Below, in pieces: positions 43,253-51,707 of a stretch of DNA of 64,000 bases (the first letter of the stretch is position 1; the number at the start of each line of letters is the position of its first letter). The position numbers and the translations under genes are program-made. The notes beneath the pieces are model-generated. The model had not been told where the DNA came from. It did not search any database and was given only the letters and a program-made list of their open reading frames with translations. The stretch is from positions 62,001-126,000 of the forward strand of contig CAJKKQ010000007.1 of NCBI GenBank assembly GCA_905200545.1, written 5' to 3'. This stretch comes from an uncultured Oscillibacter sp. (GTDB lineage: Bacteria > Bacillota > Clostridia > Oscillospirales > Oscillospiraceae).

Positions 43253-44278
43253 TCAGAACTGCTCCAGGAACCGTACGTCGTTTTCAAAAATCAGCCGCAG
43301 ATCGGCAATCTTGAACCGGCGCATGGCGGTACGCTCCAGGCCGATGCCGAAGGCCCAGCCGGAGTAGACCTCCGGGTCAATGCCGGACATCTTCAAAACC
43401 TTGGGATGGATCATACCGGCGCCCAGCAGCTCGATCCAGCCCTCACCCTTACAGGTGGGGCAGCCCACGCCGCCGCACTTGTGGCACTGAACGTCCATCT
43501 CACAGGAGGGCTCGGTGAAGGGGAAGTGATGGGGGCGGAAACGGGTCTTGGTGCCCTTGCCGTAGAGCTTTTCCACCACGGTGTTGAGGGTGCCCTTCAG
43601 ATCCGCCATGGTGACGCCCTTGTCGATGACCATGCCCTCCACCTGGTGGAACATGGGAGAGTGGGTGGCGTCCACTTCGTCCTTGCGGTACACCCGGCCA
43701 GGGGCAATGATGCGGATGGGCAGTTCCATGGAGTCCATGGCCCGCACCTGCATGGGGCTGGTCTGGGAGCGGAGCATCACACGGCTGTCCTCGTCAAAGT
43801 AGAAGGTGTCGGACCAGTCACGGGAGGGGTGTCCCTCCTCGGCGTTGAGCCGGTCGAAGTTGTACTCCGCCAGCTCCACCTCGGGGCCGTCCAGCACGGT
43901 GAAGCCCATGGAGATGAAGATTTCCTTGATTTCGTCCAGGGCCTGGTACATGGGATGGCGGCGGCCCAGCTTCACGCTCTTGCCGGGAATGGTGACGTCC
44001 AGGGCCTCATCCTTGAGGCGCTGCTCCAGGGCCAGGGCGTCCAGTTCCTTGCCCCGCTGCTCCAGGGCCTGCTCCAGGTCGGCCCGGACGGCATTGGCCA
44101 GCTGGCCCATGACCGGCCGCTCTTCGGCGGAGAGCTTGCCCATCTGCTTGAGGAGGGCCGTCAATTCACCCTTTTTGCCCAGATACTGCACCCGCAGAGC
44201 GTCCAGCCCTGCGGTGTTGCCGGCGGCGGAAAAGGCATCCAGCGCCTGCTTGCGAATGGCTTCCAGTTGTTCTTTCAT
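43253..44278 (-). CDS. pheS: Phenylalanyl-tRNA synthetase alpha subunit
   Basis: The protein has 341 residues, the usual length; ATG 44278 behind AAAAGGAG. The N-terminal coiled-coil (about residues 1-90, 'LDALRVQYLGKKGELTALLKQM') binds tRNA-Phe. The class II catalytic core follows: motif 1 'RRHPMYQALDEIKEIFISMGF', motif 2 'HTSP/TSPMQVRAMDS...IAPGRVYRKDEVDATHSPMFHQVEG', and motif 3 'GWAFGIGLERTAMRRF'. A four-Cys insertion 'CHKCGGVGCPTCKGEGW' is common in Firmicute PheS. Expression is controlled by a T-box leader upstream. Forms the (alpha-beta)2 enzyme with PheT. Confidence 0.98.
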   Translation of the reverse strand: MKEQLEAIRKQALDAFSAAGNTAGLDALRVQYLGKKGELTALLKQMGKLSAEERPVMGQLANAVRADLEQALEQRGKELDALALEQRLKDEALDVTIPGKSVKLGRRHPMYQALDEIKEIFISMGFTVLDGPEVELAEYNFDRLNAEEGHPSRDWSDTFYFDEDSRVMLRSQTSPMQVRAMDSMELPIRIIAPGRVYRKDEVDATHSPMFHQVEGMVIDKGVTMADLKGTLNTVVEKLYGKGTKTRFRPHHFPFTEPSCEMDVQCHKCGGVGCPTCKGEGWIELLGAGMIHPKVLKMSGIDPEVYSGWAFGIGLERTAMRRFKIADLRLIFENDVRFLEQF

Positions 44279-44324
44279 CGTGCTGACTCCTTTTATAATT
44301 AGGAAGTAATAAACTTGGGAAACG

Positions 44325-44570
44325 GACAGCAAAAAAGCCCTCCGTCCCACTCTTGGGACGAAAGGCTTGCCTTCCGCGGTACCACCCGGATTCGCGCCTA
44401 GGGGCGCGCACTCATTGCCCCGGTAACGGAGGGCATTCCGGCCGTGTCTCCACGGCGGCTCCCGGGCGAACCAGGCCGGACGTTCCGCAGGTCGGCTTGC
44501 AGCCGGTGACCGACCCTCTCTTGGCGGCGTTTCACGGTCATTTTCCCGTTCATCGCTGATATCAAATACC
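44325..44570 (-). ncRNA. T-box riboswitch, Phe-specific
   Basis: On the minus strand the leader contains a long Stem I region and the hallmark T-box GGGTGGTACCGCGG (complement of 44374-44387), whose bulge pairs with the uncharged tRNA 3' end. A terminator follows: arms GCCCTCCGTCCC (44337-44348) and GGGACGAAAGGC (44355-44366), then TTTTTT. A TTC triplet at the complement of 44468-44470, placed in the Stem I area, is a suitable Phe specifier. Low charging of tRNA-Phe should raise pheS transcription. Confidence 0.93.
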
Positions 44571-44571
44571 A

Positions 44572-44600
44572 CTTATAACACAGAAAAATCGAAAATGCAA
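44572..44600 (-). promoter_or_regulatory. pheS/T-box promoter
   Basis: Minus strand: TTGCAT (complement of 44595-44600), 17-bp spacer, TATAAG (complement of 44572-44577). Confidence 0.78.
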
Positions 44601-44633
44601 GCCCCGATCTGCCAAATTCCGGCGGATCGGGGC
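44601..44633 (-). terminator. Terminator of the lipoprotein gene
   Basis: Stem GCCCCGATC (44601-44609)/GATCGGGGC (44625-44633) with an inner GCC/GGC extension. On the minus strand it runs directly into TTGCATTTT, so the terminator's tail is also the pheS -35 element. Confidence 0.7.
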
Positions 44634-44641
44634 GGGATTTT

Positions 44642-46129
44642 TCATGTCAACAGGCGGCTGTCCAGCAGATCTTCCAGTTCAATTCTTGCCACCACATCCT
44701 TTTGGATGAAAAAGGAAATATGCTTGCAGCCGGCATCTCCGCCGGGCTCATAGACATAACAGGCATCATAGGTGTCAGACTGGAAGTCTTCCAGCTCCAC
44801 GGCATGGGAGTATATCTCCATCAGTTGTTCCGTATCATATCCGCAGTAAAGCCCCCGGGAGGTGCACAGGCAGCCTTCAGAGCGGTCGTAGGGGACCGAG
44901 GTGGACAGCCGGAAGAGATACTCTGTGCCGTCGTCGGGATTGACGAAATAGGCTAGCTGGAGATCCCCGCAGTCCATTTCATAGACCGTGCCGTAGGTAT
45001 CGCCGGGGCCGGTGCGGGTCACGGTGCCGCTGAGGTCATATCCCCAGGGGAATGTCCCCTCCTGGGCCCCCAGGGTCAGCACCCGCTTTTCTCCGGGGAC
45101 GATCAGGGAAAACTCCGCTGAAATGGGCGTGTCATCCGCGTTGGAGGAGGCGGAGTCGTAAGCTGTTCGGATCTTCTCCAGTACCGCCTGTTCCACCTGA
45201 TCCGCCGGGTGTAGAGCGTTCAGAGTCTCCTGAAAATCAGCTTTGTCTTCCCAATAGCTGCAGGCGGCCGCATAGCCGGGGCCCGCCACAATGGCATCCA
45301 CGTGGGAGTATTTTGCACGGTAGGGAGAACCGTTCAGCGTTGTCAGAACCCTCAGAATGTCCTCCGGCCGCTCCAGAAAGCGGCGCAGCAGCAGATCGGA
45401 AGGCGCTTCGGCATAGGCGCCGTCGGCGTGGATGAGGTAGCACACCAGCTGCCAGTCGGAGAAATCCCGATAGCTGCCATCCGAGAAGATCTGCTCGTAG
45501 TCAAAGGTGAACACCGTGTCTGCTTCCAGATCCAGACCATCGGAGGAACAGAAGGTGGTGAACCGCCAGCCTGCGTCTGTTTTTTCGTAGTCCAGTGTGG
45601 CCTTGGAATAGCCGGTGGTGGCCACAGGGGTGAGGGATGTGTCCTCCGTGCCGGGAATTGGGGCCTGCACGCTGTCCGTGAAATCCGCCCAGAAGGTCAG
45701 TGTCACGGACCAGTGGTCATCCGAGATCTGCTCTGTGGTGATGGTTTTGCTCAAAAGATAGAGGTTTCGTCCCCGGGCGCCGGAGGCGCAGTAAAGCTTC
45801 CCGTCGATGTCCCTGTAATTGCTTCCCAGGGACAAGATCTCTTCCGCCAGAGACGGCGCAAAGCAGGCGCGAACCCGGGCCTCCAGGTCGGAGAGCGTCT
45901 GGATGCCCGGTTCTTCCACCGGGTAATAGATCCCGTCCTCCGTTTGAATGGCCTCTATGCCGGTGGGCATGGAACAAAGGTCGAACCAGTCATAGACCTG
46001 GGCGGCTTCCTCATAGGCGTCCAGCACCGCCTGGGCGGTCAGTGCTTCCGCCGCCGTCTGATAGGAGGTGGAGGAACAACCGGAGAGCAGCAGGCTCAAA
46101 GTCAAAAAGGTAAATAAGATCCGCTTCAT
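44642..46129 (-). CDS. Lipoprotein of unknown function
   Basis: The protein has 495 residues; ATG behind AGGAGGGG. The signal peptide ends in lipobox 'LSLLLSGCSSTS', so it is anchored to the membrane surface. The mature chain is acidic with many Y, W, D and T and two central blocks ('YCASGARGRNLYLLSKTITTE', 'HADGAYAEAPSDLLLRRFLE') that I cannot assign to a family. Six or more cysteines in the C-terminal third ('CLCTSRGLYCGYD', 'YDACYVYEPGGDAGC') may form disulfides. It has no partner in the neighbourhood. Function unknown. Confidence 0.75.
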   Translation of the reverse strand: MKRILFTFLTLSLLLSGCSSTSYQTAAEALTAQAVLDAYEEAAQVYDWFDLCSMPTGIEAIQTEDGIYYPVEEPGIQTLSDLEARVRACFAPSLAEEILSLGSNYRDIDGKLYCASGARGRNLYLLSKTITTEQISDDHWSVTLTFWADFTDSVQAPIPGTEDTSLTPVATTGYSKATLDYEKTDAGWRFTTFCSSDGLDLEADTVFTFDYEQIFSDGSYRDFSDWQLVCYLIHADGAYAEAPSDLLLRRFLERPEDILRVLTTLNGSPYRAKYSHVDAIVAGPGYAAACSYWEDKADFQETLNALHPADQVEQAVLEKIRTAYDSASSNADDTPISAEFSLIVPGEKRVLTLGAQEGTFPWGYDLSGTVTRTGPGDTYGTVYEMDCGDLQLAYFVNPDDGTEYLFRLSTSVPYDRSEGCLCTSRGLYCGYDTEQLMEIYSHAVELEDFQSDTYDACYVYEPGGDAGCKHISFFIQKDVVARIELEDLLDSRLLT

Positions 46130-46199
46130 ACGACCCCTCCTTTATGCCCCATCTTAAATGGAATATGTCTGGCAGTCATTACAATTTGAAAACAAAGAA

Positions 46200-46228
46200 T
46201 TGCAAAAAGAGGAAAAGAACCCTATAAT
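46200..46228 (+). promoter_or_regulatory. Promoter of the NAD(P)HX repair operon
   Basis: TTGCAA (46200-46205), 17-bp spacer, TATAAT (46223-46228), 41 bases before the ATG. Confidence 0.85.
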
Positions 46229-46269
46229 GGCAACAAAACAGACACGGATATAAGCAAGGAGGCTTCACC

Positions 46270-47817
46270 ATGAAACTCACCACAGCGGTACAGATGCGGG
46301 AATTGGACTGGCAGGCCATTGAAGAGAGGAAAATCTCATCCCTGGAGCTCATGGACCGGGCGGCGGAGGGCGTGGCGGAGGCGGCGCTCCATCTGCTGCG
46401 GCCGGGTGCCCGGGGCAGCCGGGCGGCGGTGCTGTGCGGATCCGGCAACAACGGCGGCGACGGGATCGCCGCCGCGCGGCTGCTCTTTTTGTCCGGCGTT
46501 CGGGTGCGGGTGTTCTTGGCGGGCAGCTATGAAAAGCTGACGCCGGACGCCCTGGCCCAGACCGGTCGCCTCAGCGAGTGCGGTATGACACTGGAGGCCT
46601 TTGACCCCGAGAATGCGGATCAGAGAAACTGGGTGCTGGGGAGCCAGGTGTGCGTGGATGCCTTGCTGGGCGTGGGGCTCTCCCGTCCGGTGGATCCGGC
46701 CTCTCCCATTGGCCGGGCCATCGCCCTCCTCAATGAGACCCCGGCACCGGTGGTGGCGGCGGATGTGCCCAGCGGCATCTCGGCGGATACCGGAGCGGTG
46801 CTGGGGTGCGCCGTTCGGGCCCGCACCACCGTCACCTTTACGGATCCCAAGATCGGCCTTGCGGTGGGAGCAGGAGCTGTGCACGCCGGAGAGGTCATCG
46901 TCCGGGATATCGGCATACCGGCGGATCTTGCCAGCGGGCTCATCTGTCCGGCCCAGACGGTGGAGGGGGACTTCCTGCGCCAGGCGCTGCCGCCCCGGCA
47001 GCCGGACGGACACAAGGGGACCTTTGGAAAGGTCCTGATCGTGGGGGGCGCCGTAGGCTATACCGGGGCACCCTATCTGACCGCCCTGGCGGCGGAGCGC
47101 ACCGGCTGCGGCCTGGTGTCCCTGGGCGTTCCAGAGGCCATCTGGCCGGTGGAGGCCGCCAAGTGCGTGGGAGCCATGCCCTTCCCCCTGGCAGATCAAA
47201 AGGGAATGCTGCACACCGATGCCCTGAAAAAGCTTCGAAAGAAACTGCCAGAGTGCGATGTGCTGGCTCTGGGGCCGGGACTGGGCCGGTCGGAGCAGGC
47301 GACGGAGCTGGTGTGTACGCTGCTGCGGGAGGCCAAGCAGCCGGTGGTGCTGGACGCCGACGGCATAAACGCCCTGGAAGGGCATATAGATAGTTTGGAT
47401 GTCCGGCGAGACCGGGTGACGGTGCTGACGCCCCACGACGGGGAATTCGCCCGGCTGGCGCCTGGTGCCCTGGACGGCGGAGACCGGGTGGAGGCCGCCC
47501 GGACTTTTGCCCGGGATCATGGCTGTGTATTGGTGCTCAAGGGGCACCGGACCGTCACGGCCACCCCCTGGGGCAACGTGCTGGTGAATACCTGCGGATG
47601 CTCGGCGCTGTCCAAGGGCGGCAGCGGCGATGTGCTCACCGGGGTCATCGCGTCTCTCCTGGCCCAGGGGGCTGCCCCGGTCCGGGCGGCGGCGCTGGGG
47701 GTATGGCTCCACGGCCGGGCCGGGGAGCTGGCGGCCAAGACCTGGACGGAGTACGGCACCACGCCGGAGGATGTGGCAGGCTGCCTGCCGGAGGCCATCC
47801 GGGAGATTCTGGAGTAA
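46270..47817 (+). CDS. nnr: Bifunctional NAD(P)HX epimerase / ADP-dependent NAD(P)HX dehydratase
   Basis: The protein has 515 residues, the standard fusion length. It repairs hydrated NADH/NADPH: the N-terminal domain epimerises the R/S forms ('VLCGSGNNGGDGIAAARLL', 'DALLGVGLSRPV', 'VVAADVPSGISADTG'), and the C-terminal ribokinase-like domain dehydrates them with ADP ('LIVGGAVGYTGAPYLTALAAERTGCGL', 'LALGPGLGRS', 'VLDADGINAL', 'LTPHDGEFARL', 'SKGGSGDVLTGVIASLLAQG'). In the last ATP/ADP-site loop the common N-P-T-G-N-x-x-M-A-T-G-G-T-G-D reads 'NTCGCSALSKGGSGD', a fair variant. The ATG follows AAGGAGG. It begins a plus-strand unit leading to alr. Confidence 0.96.
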   Translation: MKLTTAVQMRELDWQAIEERKISSLELMDRAAEGVAEAALHLLRPGARGSRAAVLCGSGNNGGDGIAAARLLFLSGVRVRVFLAGSYEKLTPDALAQTGRLSECGMTLEAFDPENADQRNWVLGSQVCVDALLGVGLSRPVDPASPIGRAIALLNETPAPVVAADVPSGISADTGAVLGCAVRARTTVTFTDPKIGLAVGAGAVHAGEVIVRDIGIPADLASGLICPAQTVEGDFLRQALPPRQPDGHKGTFGKVLIVGGAVGYTGAPYLTALAAERTGCGLVSLGVPEAIWPVEAAKCVGAMPFPLADQKGMLHTDALKKLRKKLPECDVLALGPGLGRSEQATELVCTLLREAKQPVVLDADGINALEGHIDSLDVRRDRVTVLTPHDGEFARLAPGALDGGDRVEAARTFARDHGCVLVLKGHRTVTATPWGNVLVNTCGCSALSKGGSGDVLTGVIASLLAQGAAPVRAAALGVWLHGRAGELAAKTWTEYGTTPEDVAGCLPEAIREILE

Positions 47818-47832
47818 CGGAGGTTTTGCAGG

Positions 47833-48444
47833 GTGCGCAGATGGTGGTGCGTACCAATGATGACCCTGTGCCTGATTCTGAGCGCCTGCGGCGCAGGCGG
47901 GGCCGGGGAGACGGAGTCCGGCGCGGAGGCGGTTCGGGAGGCCTATCAGACCATGACCGGCTGTGAGATGACGGCGGAAGTTGCCTGGGACCAGGCGGGG
48001 AGCCTCTGGGAGACATCGGTGCAGTGTACCTATGTGCCGGACGGTGAAACCACGGTGGAGGTGCTGGCGCCGGAGAGCATTGCCGGGATCCGGGCGGTGT
48101 TCTCCGGGGAGGATGCCCGGCTGGAGTATGAGGATCTGTGCCTGGGGGCCGGTTCCTTAAGCAGTCAGGATATCAGCCCTATGGCCTGCCTGCCCCGGCT
48201 CATGAGCGCCCTGCGGGAGGGGTGGCTGCTGGAGGAAAATGAGGAGAGCTGGGACGATATCCCCTGTCTGCGGCTGACGGTGGATCAAACCGGGGAGGAC
48301 GGGGAGAAGATTCTTTCCACACTCTGGCTGCGCCAGGACGGCGGGGCCCCGGTGCGGGGAGAGATCGCCGCGGATGGTGAAATAATTTTGACGGCGGAGT
48401 TTACGAGTTTTGCCTTTTATGATATAATGAGCGACCAGGAGTAA
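47833..48444 (+). CDS. Lipoprotein of unknown function
   Basis: The protein has 203 residues; GTG start 9 bases after GGAGG. Lipobox 'LCLILSACGAGG' near residue 19. The mature part (about 185 residues) has 'AYQTMTGCEMTAEVAWDQ', 'LARLEYEDLCLGAG'-like helices and ends in strands 'ILTAEFTSFAFYDI'; this resembles the outer-leaflet lipoproteins often found before alr in this group, but I cannot name the family. It lies between nnr and alr, with 15- and 38-base gaps. Confidence 0.7.
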   Translation: MRRWWCVPMMTLCLILSACGAGGAGETESGAEAVREAYQTMTGCEMTAEVAWDQAGSLWETSVQCTYVPDGETTVEVLAPESIAGIRAVFSGEDARLEYEDLCLGAGSLSSQDISPMACLPRLMSALREGWLLEENEESWDDIPCLRLTVDQTGEDGEKILSTLWLRQDGGAPVRGEIAADGEIILTAEFTSFAFYDIMSDQE

Positions 48445-48482
48445 ACTCCGATTGTACAATGGCGAAAGGTGAATGGTTTGCC

Positions 48483-49652
48483 ATGGATGATACCGTTTTG
48501 AGAAGAACCTGGGCGGAGATCGACCTGGACGCCCTGGCCCACAATTACCATCAGGCCCGTCTGCGTACCGGCCCCAACGTCAAATATCTGGGTGTGGTGA
48601 AAGCAGACGCTTACGGCCACGGCGCCGTGCAGGTGGCCAGAAAGCTGGAACAGCTGGGGGCGGAATACCTGGCGGTCTCCAGCCTGGACGAGGCCCGGGA
48701 GCTGCGCCATGCGGGGGTGGAGGCACCCATTTTGATCCTGGGACATACGCCGCCCTCCATGGTGCCCCAGCTCATAGAATACCGCATCACCCAGGCGGTC
48801 TCCGCTCAGGCCAAGGCGGAGGAATACAGCGCCGCGGCCGTTGCCTGCGGCGGGACTCTGAAAGTCCACATCAAGGTGGATACCGGCATGTCCCGCCTGG
48901 GCTTTCTGGTGCGGGGAGACCACTTCCAGGGGGGCGTGGAGGCCATCGCAAAATCCTGCGACCTGCCCAATCTGGATCCGGAGGGCATCTTCACCCACTT
49001 TGCCGTTTCCGATGAGGACGGCGGGGAGAACGAGGCCTACACCCGGGAGCAGTTCGATTTATTTATGCGGGTGTTGGACGCGCTTGCACAGCGGGGCAGA
49101 ACCTTTGCCATCCGCCACTGCGCCAACAGCGGTGCCCTGGCCCGTTATCCGGAGATGTATCTGGACATGGTACGTCCCGGTATCGCCCTCTACGGGCTGG
49201 GGGGAGATGCCCGGGCTCTGGACCTGCGGCCGGTGATGACCCTCAAATCCTGCGTATCCACCATCAAGGTCTTTGATCCGGACACCGATATCAGCTACGG
49301 CCGCACATTCCACACCGAGAAAAGAACCCGGGTGGGCGTGCTGCCCATCGGCTACGCCGACGGTTTGTTCCGGGGCTTTTCCAACCGGCTGTCGGTGGTG
49401 ACAGAGCAGGGATCCGCTCCCGTGCGGGGCCGGATCTGCATGGACATGACCATGGTGGATCTGACGGATCTGCCGGATGTCCACGTAGGGGATCCGGTGG
49501 AGATCTTCGGAACACGGCAGCGGGCGGACGATCTGGCCGCCATGCTGGGGACCATCCCCTATGAGCTGGTCTGCGCCGTCAGCAAGCGGGTTCCCAGGCT
49601 CTATCTGGAGCATGGAGATGTGGTGGAGCGGAGCCTGCGGCTTTTGGTGTGA
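48483..49652 (+). CDS. alr: Alanine racemase
   Basis: The protein has 389 residues, typical. It interconverts L- and D-alanine for peptidoglycan. I prefer the ATG at 48483, 11-12 bases after AAAGGTG; an in-frame ATG at 48459 has no such site. The PLP Lys is in 'GVVKADAYGHGAVQ' (residue 40) and the second catalytic Tyr in 'TDISYGRTFHTE' near residue 270. Other signatures: 'HIKVDTGMSRLGF', 'RHCANSGALARYPEMYLDMVRPGIALYG', 'GYADGLFRGFSNRLSV' and 'GRICMDMTMVDLTD'. It is followed by mazF, as alr and a MazF-type toxin gene are in many Bacilli. Confidence 0.96.
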   Translation: MDDTVLRRTWAEIDLDALAHNYHQARLRTGPNVKYLGVVKADAYGHGAVQVARKLEQLGAEYLAVSSLDEARELRHAGVEAPILILGHTPPSMVPQLIEYRITQAVSAQAKAEEYSAAAVACGGTLKVHIKVDTGMSRLGFLVRGDHFQGGVEAIAKSCDLPNLDPEGIFTHFAVSDEDGGENEAYTREQFDLFMRVLDALAQRGRTFAIRHCANSGALARYPEMYLDMVRPGIALYGLGGDARALDLRPVMTLKSCVSTIKVFDPDTDISYGRTFHTEKRTRVGVLPIGYADGLFRGFSNRLSVVTEQGSAPVRGRICMDMTMVDLTDLPDVHVGDPVEIFGTRQRADDLAAMLGTIPYELVCAVSKRVPRLYLEHGDVVERSLRLLV

Positions 49653-49825
49653 GACCTCAGCAGAAAAAACAAGACACTCCGGCCCTGCCCCGGGCATAGA
49701 ATGTCAGGGGGCGGAGAAGCGGGAATTTTGCACGGCGGCTGCCGTATAAATTCCCCGGCTGCGTGGGAGAATGAAAGTGGCCCCGCTGGTATTGATCCGG
49801 CGGCGGGTACTTCTTTCGGCGGAGT

Positions 49826-50203
49826 GTGAACTTTGTGGATACAAGTGTCAAGCGCGGCGATATTTACTATGCCGATCTCTCCCCGGTGGTGGGCAGCGAG
49901 CAGGGCGGCGTCCGGCCGGTTCTGATCATCCAGAACGACACCGGAAACCGTTACAGCCCCACTGTGATTGCGGCAGCCATTACCTCCCAGACGGGAAAAG
50001 CACGGCTGCCCACACATATCGATCTCCCCGTGACCCAGAGCCGCGGCCTGAGCCGGGATTCTGTAGTCCTGCTGGAGCAGGTGCGAACCCTGGATAAAAA
50101 GCGGCTGCGGGAGAAAATGGGCCATGTGGAGGAGTCGGTGATGGAGAAGGTCGATCTGGCCATCGCGGTGAGCTTCGGGCTGCCCCACGACCAGCTGGTT
50201 TGA
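49826..50203 (+). CDS. MazF/NdoA-family mRNA interferase toxin
   Basis: The protein has 125 residues, typical. The GTG start is behind GGCGGAG; a second GTG follows 9 bases later. Recognised by '[31 protein letters not shown]', with the RNA-cutting core '[11 protein letters not shown]', and '[22 protein letters not shown]' and '[16 protein letters not shown]'. MazF enzymes cut single-stranded mRNA at short sites. In Bacillus the antitoxin gene lies just before it; here the 173 bases between alr and this gene show no convincing antitoxin. Confidence 0.93.
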   Translation: MNFVDTSVKRGDIYYADLSPVVGSEQGGVRPVLIIQNDTGNRYSPTVIAAAITSQTGKARLPTHIDLPVTQSRGLSRDSVVLLEQVRTLDKKRLREKMGHVEESVMEKVDLAIAVSFGLPHDQLV

Positions 50204-50208
50204 ATGCT

Positions 50209-50241
50209 GGTTCCCCTGAAAAGATCCTTTTCAGGGGAACC
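50209..50241. terminator. Strong hairpin after mazF
   Basis: A perfect 15-bp stem GGTTCCCCTGAAAAG (50209-50223)/CTTTTCAGGGGAACC (50227-50241) with a 3-base loop but no U-run; likely ends the nnr-alr-mazF transcript or protects its 3' end. Confidence 0.7.
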
Positions 50242-50375
50242 ACTCCAGATTCCGGCGGTACATCATTTCACCGCTTCTTGGGACAGGTCCGGCGTAAGCC
50301 GCGTCCCGGAACGGAAAAGCAAAACAAAAGAGACCCCGCAGGCGGCAAAGAGGCCCGGCGGGATGGGAGGTACAT

Positions 50376-50885
50376 ATGAAGAAGAACAGATGGGTGCTGC
50401 GGCTGGTGTCTTTGCTGGCCATTTCCTGCGTGCTGAGCACCACCGTGTCCCTGGCAGCGGAAGCCGGTTCCACCGGTGACCCCCTGGTGACCCTCAGCTA
50501 TCTCAACGAGACGTTCCTGGGGAATATCCTGTCCGCAGTGGATCAGAAGATTGCCGCCCGCAACAGCCAGATCGTCCAGCAGCTGGGAGGATCCGTCTCC
50601 ACCGGCGGCACATCCACCGCGTCCACGTTTACGGTGGTGACGCTTTCCAATGGGCAGACCCTCACCGGCCAGATCGGCTGCGAGGTGATGCTGCGGGTGG
50701 GCTCCGCCGTGTGTGTGTCTTCCTCTGCCCCCGGTCTCATTGACGAGACAGCCGCCTCCACCCTCAATAACGGAGGCAGTCTGGTACAAAACCATCTCTA
50801 CATGATGACCATTGAGGATCGGGGTGTGAAAGCCACCGCCGCCACCACCAAGCTGCTGGTGCGGGGCAGTTATACCATCGCCTGA
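50376..50885 (+). CDS. Secreted conserved protein of unknown function
   Basis: The protein has 169 residues; ATG behind GGGAGG. Signal peptide about residues 1-28 ('LVSLLAISCVLSTTVSLAAEA'). The mature part begins with 'DPLVTLSYLNETFLGNILSAV', a hydrophobic-aromatic block I have seen as a family hallmark in clostridial secreted proteins, then a Ser/Thr/Gly linker and beta strands 'TFTVVTLSNGQTLTGQIGCEVMLRVGSAVCVSSS', closing in 'LLVRGSYTI'. No catalytic motif. It is a single gene with its own terminator. Confidence 0.7.
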   Translation: MKKNRWVLRLVSLLAISCVLSTTVSLAAEAGSTGDPLVTLSYLNETFLGNILSAVDQKIAARNSQIVQQLGGSVSTGGTSTASTFTVVTLSNGQTLTGQIGCEVMLRVGSAVCVSSSAPGLIDETAASTLNNGGSLVQNHLYMMTIEDRGVKATAATTKLLVRGSYTIA

Positions 50886-50903
50886 GAAAATGGACATATT
50901 CCG

Positions 50904-50941
50904 GGGCCGCCTGTGCATAGATTGGCACAGGCGGCCCTTTT
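50904..50941 (+). terminator. Intrinsic terminator
   Basis: A perfect 13-bp stem GGGCCGCCTGTGC (50904-50916)/GCACAGGCGGCCC (50925-50937) followed by TTTT. Confidence 0.92.
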
Positions 50942-50972
50942 GCCGCCGCCATGCGGGAGAGGAGGCGGAGCC

Positions 50973-51500
50973 GTGGACAAGTTTCCGCTGTATCTGGGGG
51001 AGAAGAGCACCGGAGAACTAACGGTGGAACCGGAGGCGCTGTATACCTGGTTCACAGCCCGCTGCCGTCTGCCGGATCAGGAATTATGGTGCGCCTGGGC
51101 GGTAGGGGACGCCGGGGAGCTGCGTTTGGGGATCCTGGAGCCCTCCGGGGAAGAGAGCGTCATCCGAAGGCGTTTTTCCCGGCAGCTGACTGCGCCTATG
51201 GGCAAATTGGTGCGGGGAGAGGTTCGCCCGGCGGTTTCCGCAGCCGGCGGAGACTGGGAAGAGCTTCCCCACCCGGAAGGGGAATTCCATTCCCCCTGGC
51301 TGCGGCGGTGCCTGCATGGCCAGGCGTGTTTCCTGCACCGGGCCGGAGAGTTTCGGCTGGTGGCGCTGCCCTGGGATCCGGGAAAACCCTTTGCCCTGAC
51401 CCCGGTTTTCTGTTTTGCCACGCTGCGCCGGGTTCGGGGACGGGAGGCGGCAGTGGTTGCCTTCGACACGGAGGAGAAGCCGGTATTTTTTGACGGGTAA
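50973..51500 (+). CDS. Hypothetical protein
   Basis: The protein has 175 residues. I chose the GTG at 50973 because GAGGAGGCGGAG is directly before it. It has a beta-rich pattern with a WCAW core, 'LYTWFTARCRLPDQELWCAWAVG', 'LGILEPSGEESVIRRRFSRQL', and a basic 'CFATLRRVRGREAAVVAFD' near the end. No signal peptide, membrane helix or catalytic motif is seen. It lies between a terminator and the nrdR leader; I do not recognise it. Confidence 0.55.
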   Translation: MDKFPLYLGEKSTGELTVEPEALYTWFTARCRLPDQELWCAWAVGDAGELRLGILEPSGEESVIRRRFSRQLTAPMGKLVRGEVRPAVSAAGGDWEELPHPEGEFHSPWLRRCLHGQACFLHRAGEFRLVALPWDPGKPFALTPVFCFATLRRVRGREAAVVAFDTEEKPVFFDG

Positions 51501-51572
51501 AGGAACCATTAAAAAAGCAGAATTTTTTCCGAAAGGTGAAAAATAGAGATACCATATTTTGTGGCGCTGTGT

Positions 51573-51707
51573 TATAATGACCCCAAGGCAGCCATGCCCC
51601 TTGGGGGTTGACTGGAATTCTCTCCGGTGGGGGAGCGTTTCTTCCCCGGAGTTGGAGCCACAGATGAGAAATCGCCGGCCCCGCCGGTGTCATTCGGGAG
51701 GTTCACT
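51573..51707 (+). promoter_or_regulatory. nrdR promoter (-10) and structured 5' leader
   Basis: TATAAT (51573-51578) with no good -35 is followed by about 125 bases that contain three hairpins: CCCCAAGG/CCTTGGGG (51581-51607 region), CTCCGG...CCGGAG with an inner GGGAG/CTTCCC (51621-51652 region), and GCCGGC/GCCGGT (51673-51690 region). The ribosome-binding site GGGAGG lies after them. Confidence 0.45.

Noticed and set aside
43015..43287. 90-codon minus-strand frame across the pheS-pheT spacer
   Set aside because: It overlaps the end of pheS, has no start site and its bases are explained by inverted repeats.
49701..49829. 42-codon frame ending at the mazF start (GTGA overlap), considered as antitoxin
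   Set aside because: No ribosome-binding site, Gly/Ala-rich composition and no antitoxin motif; the overlap may be chance.
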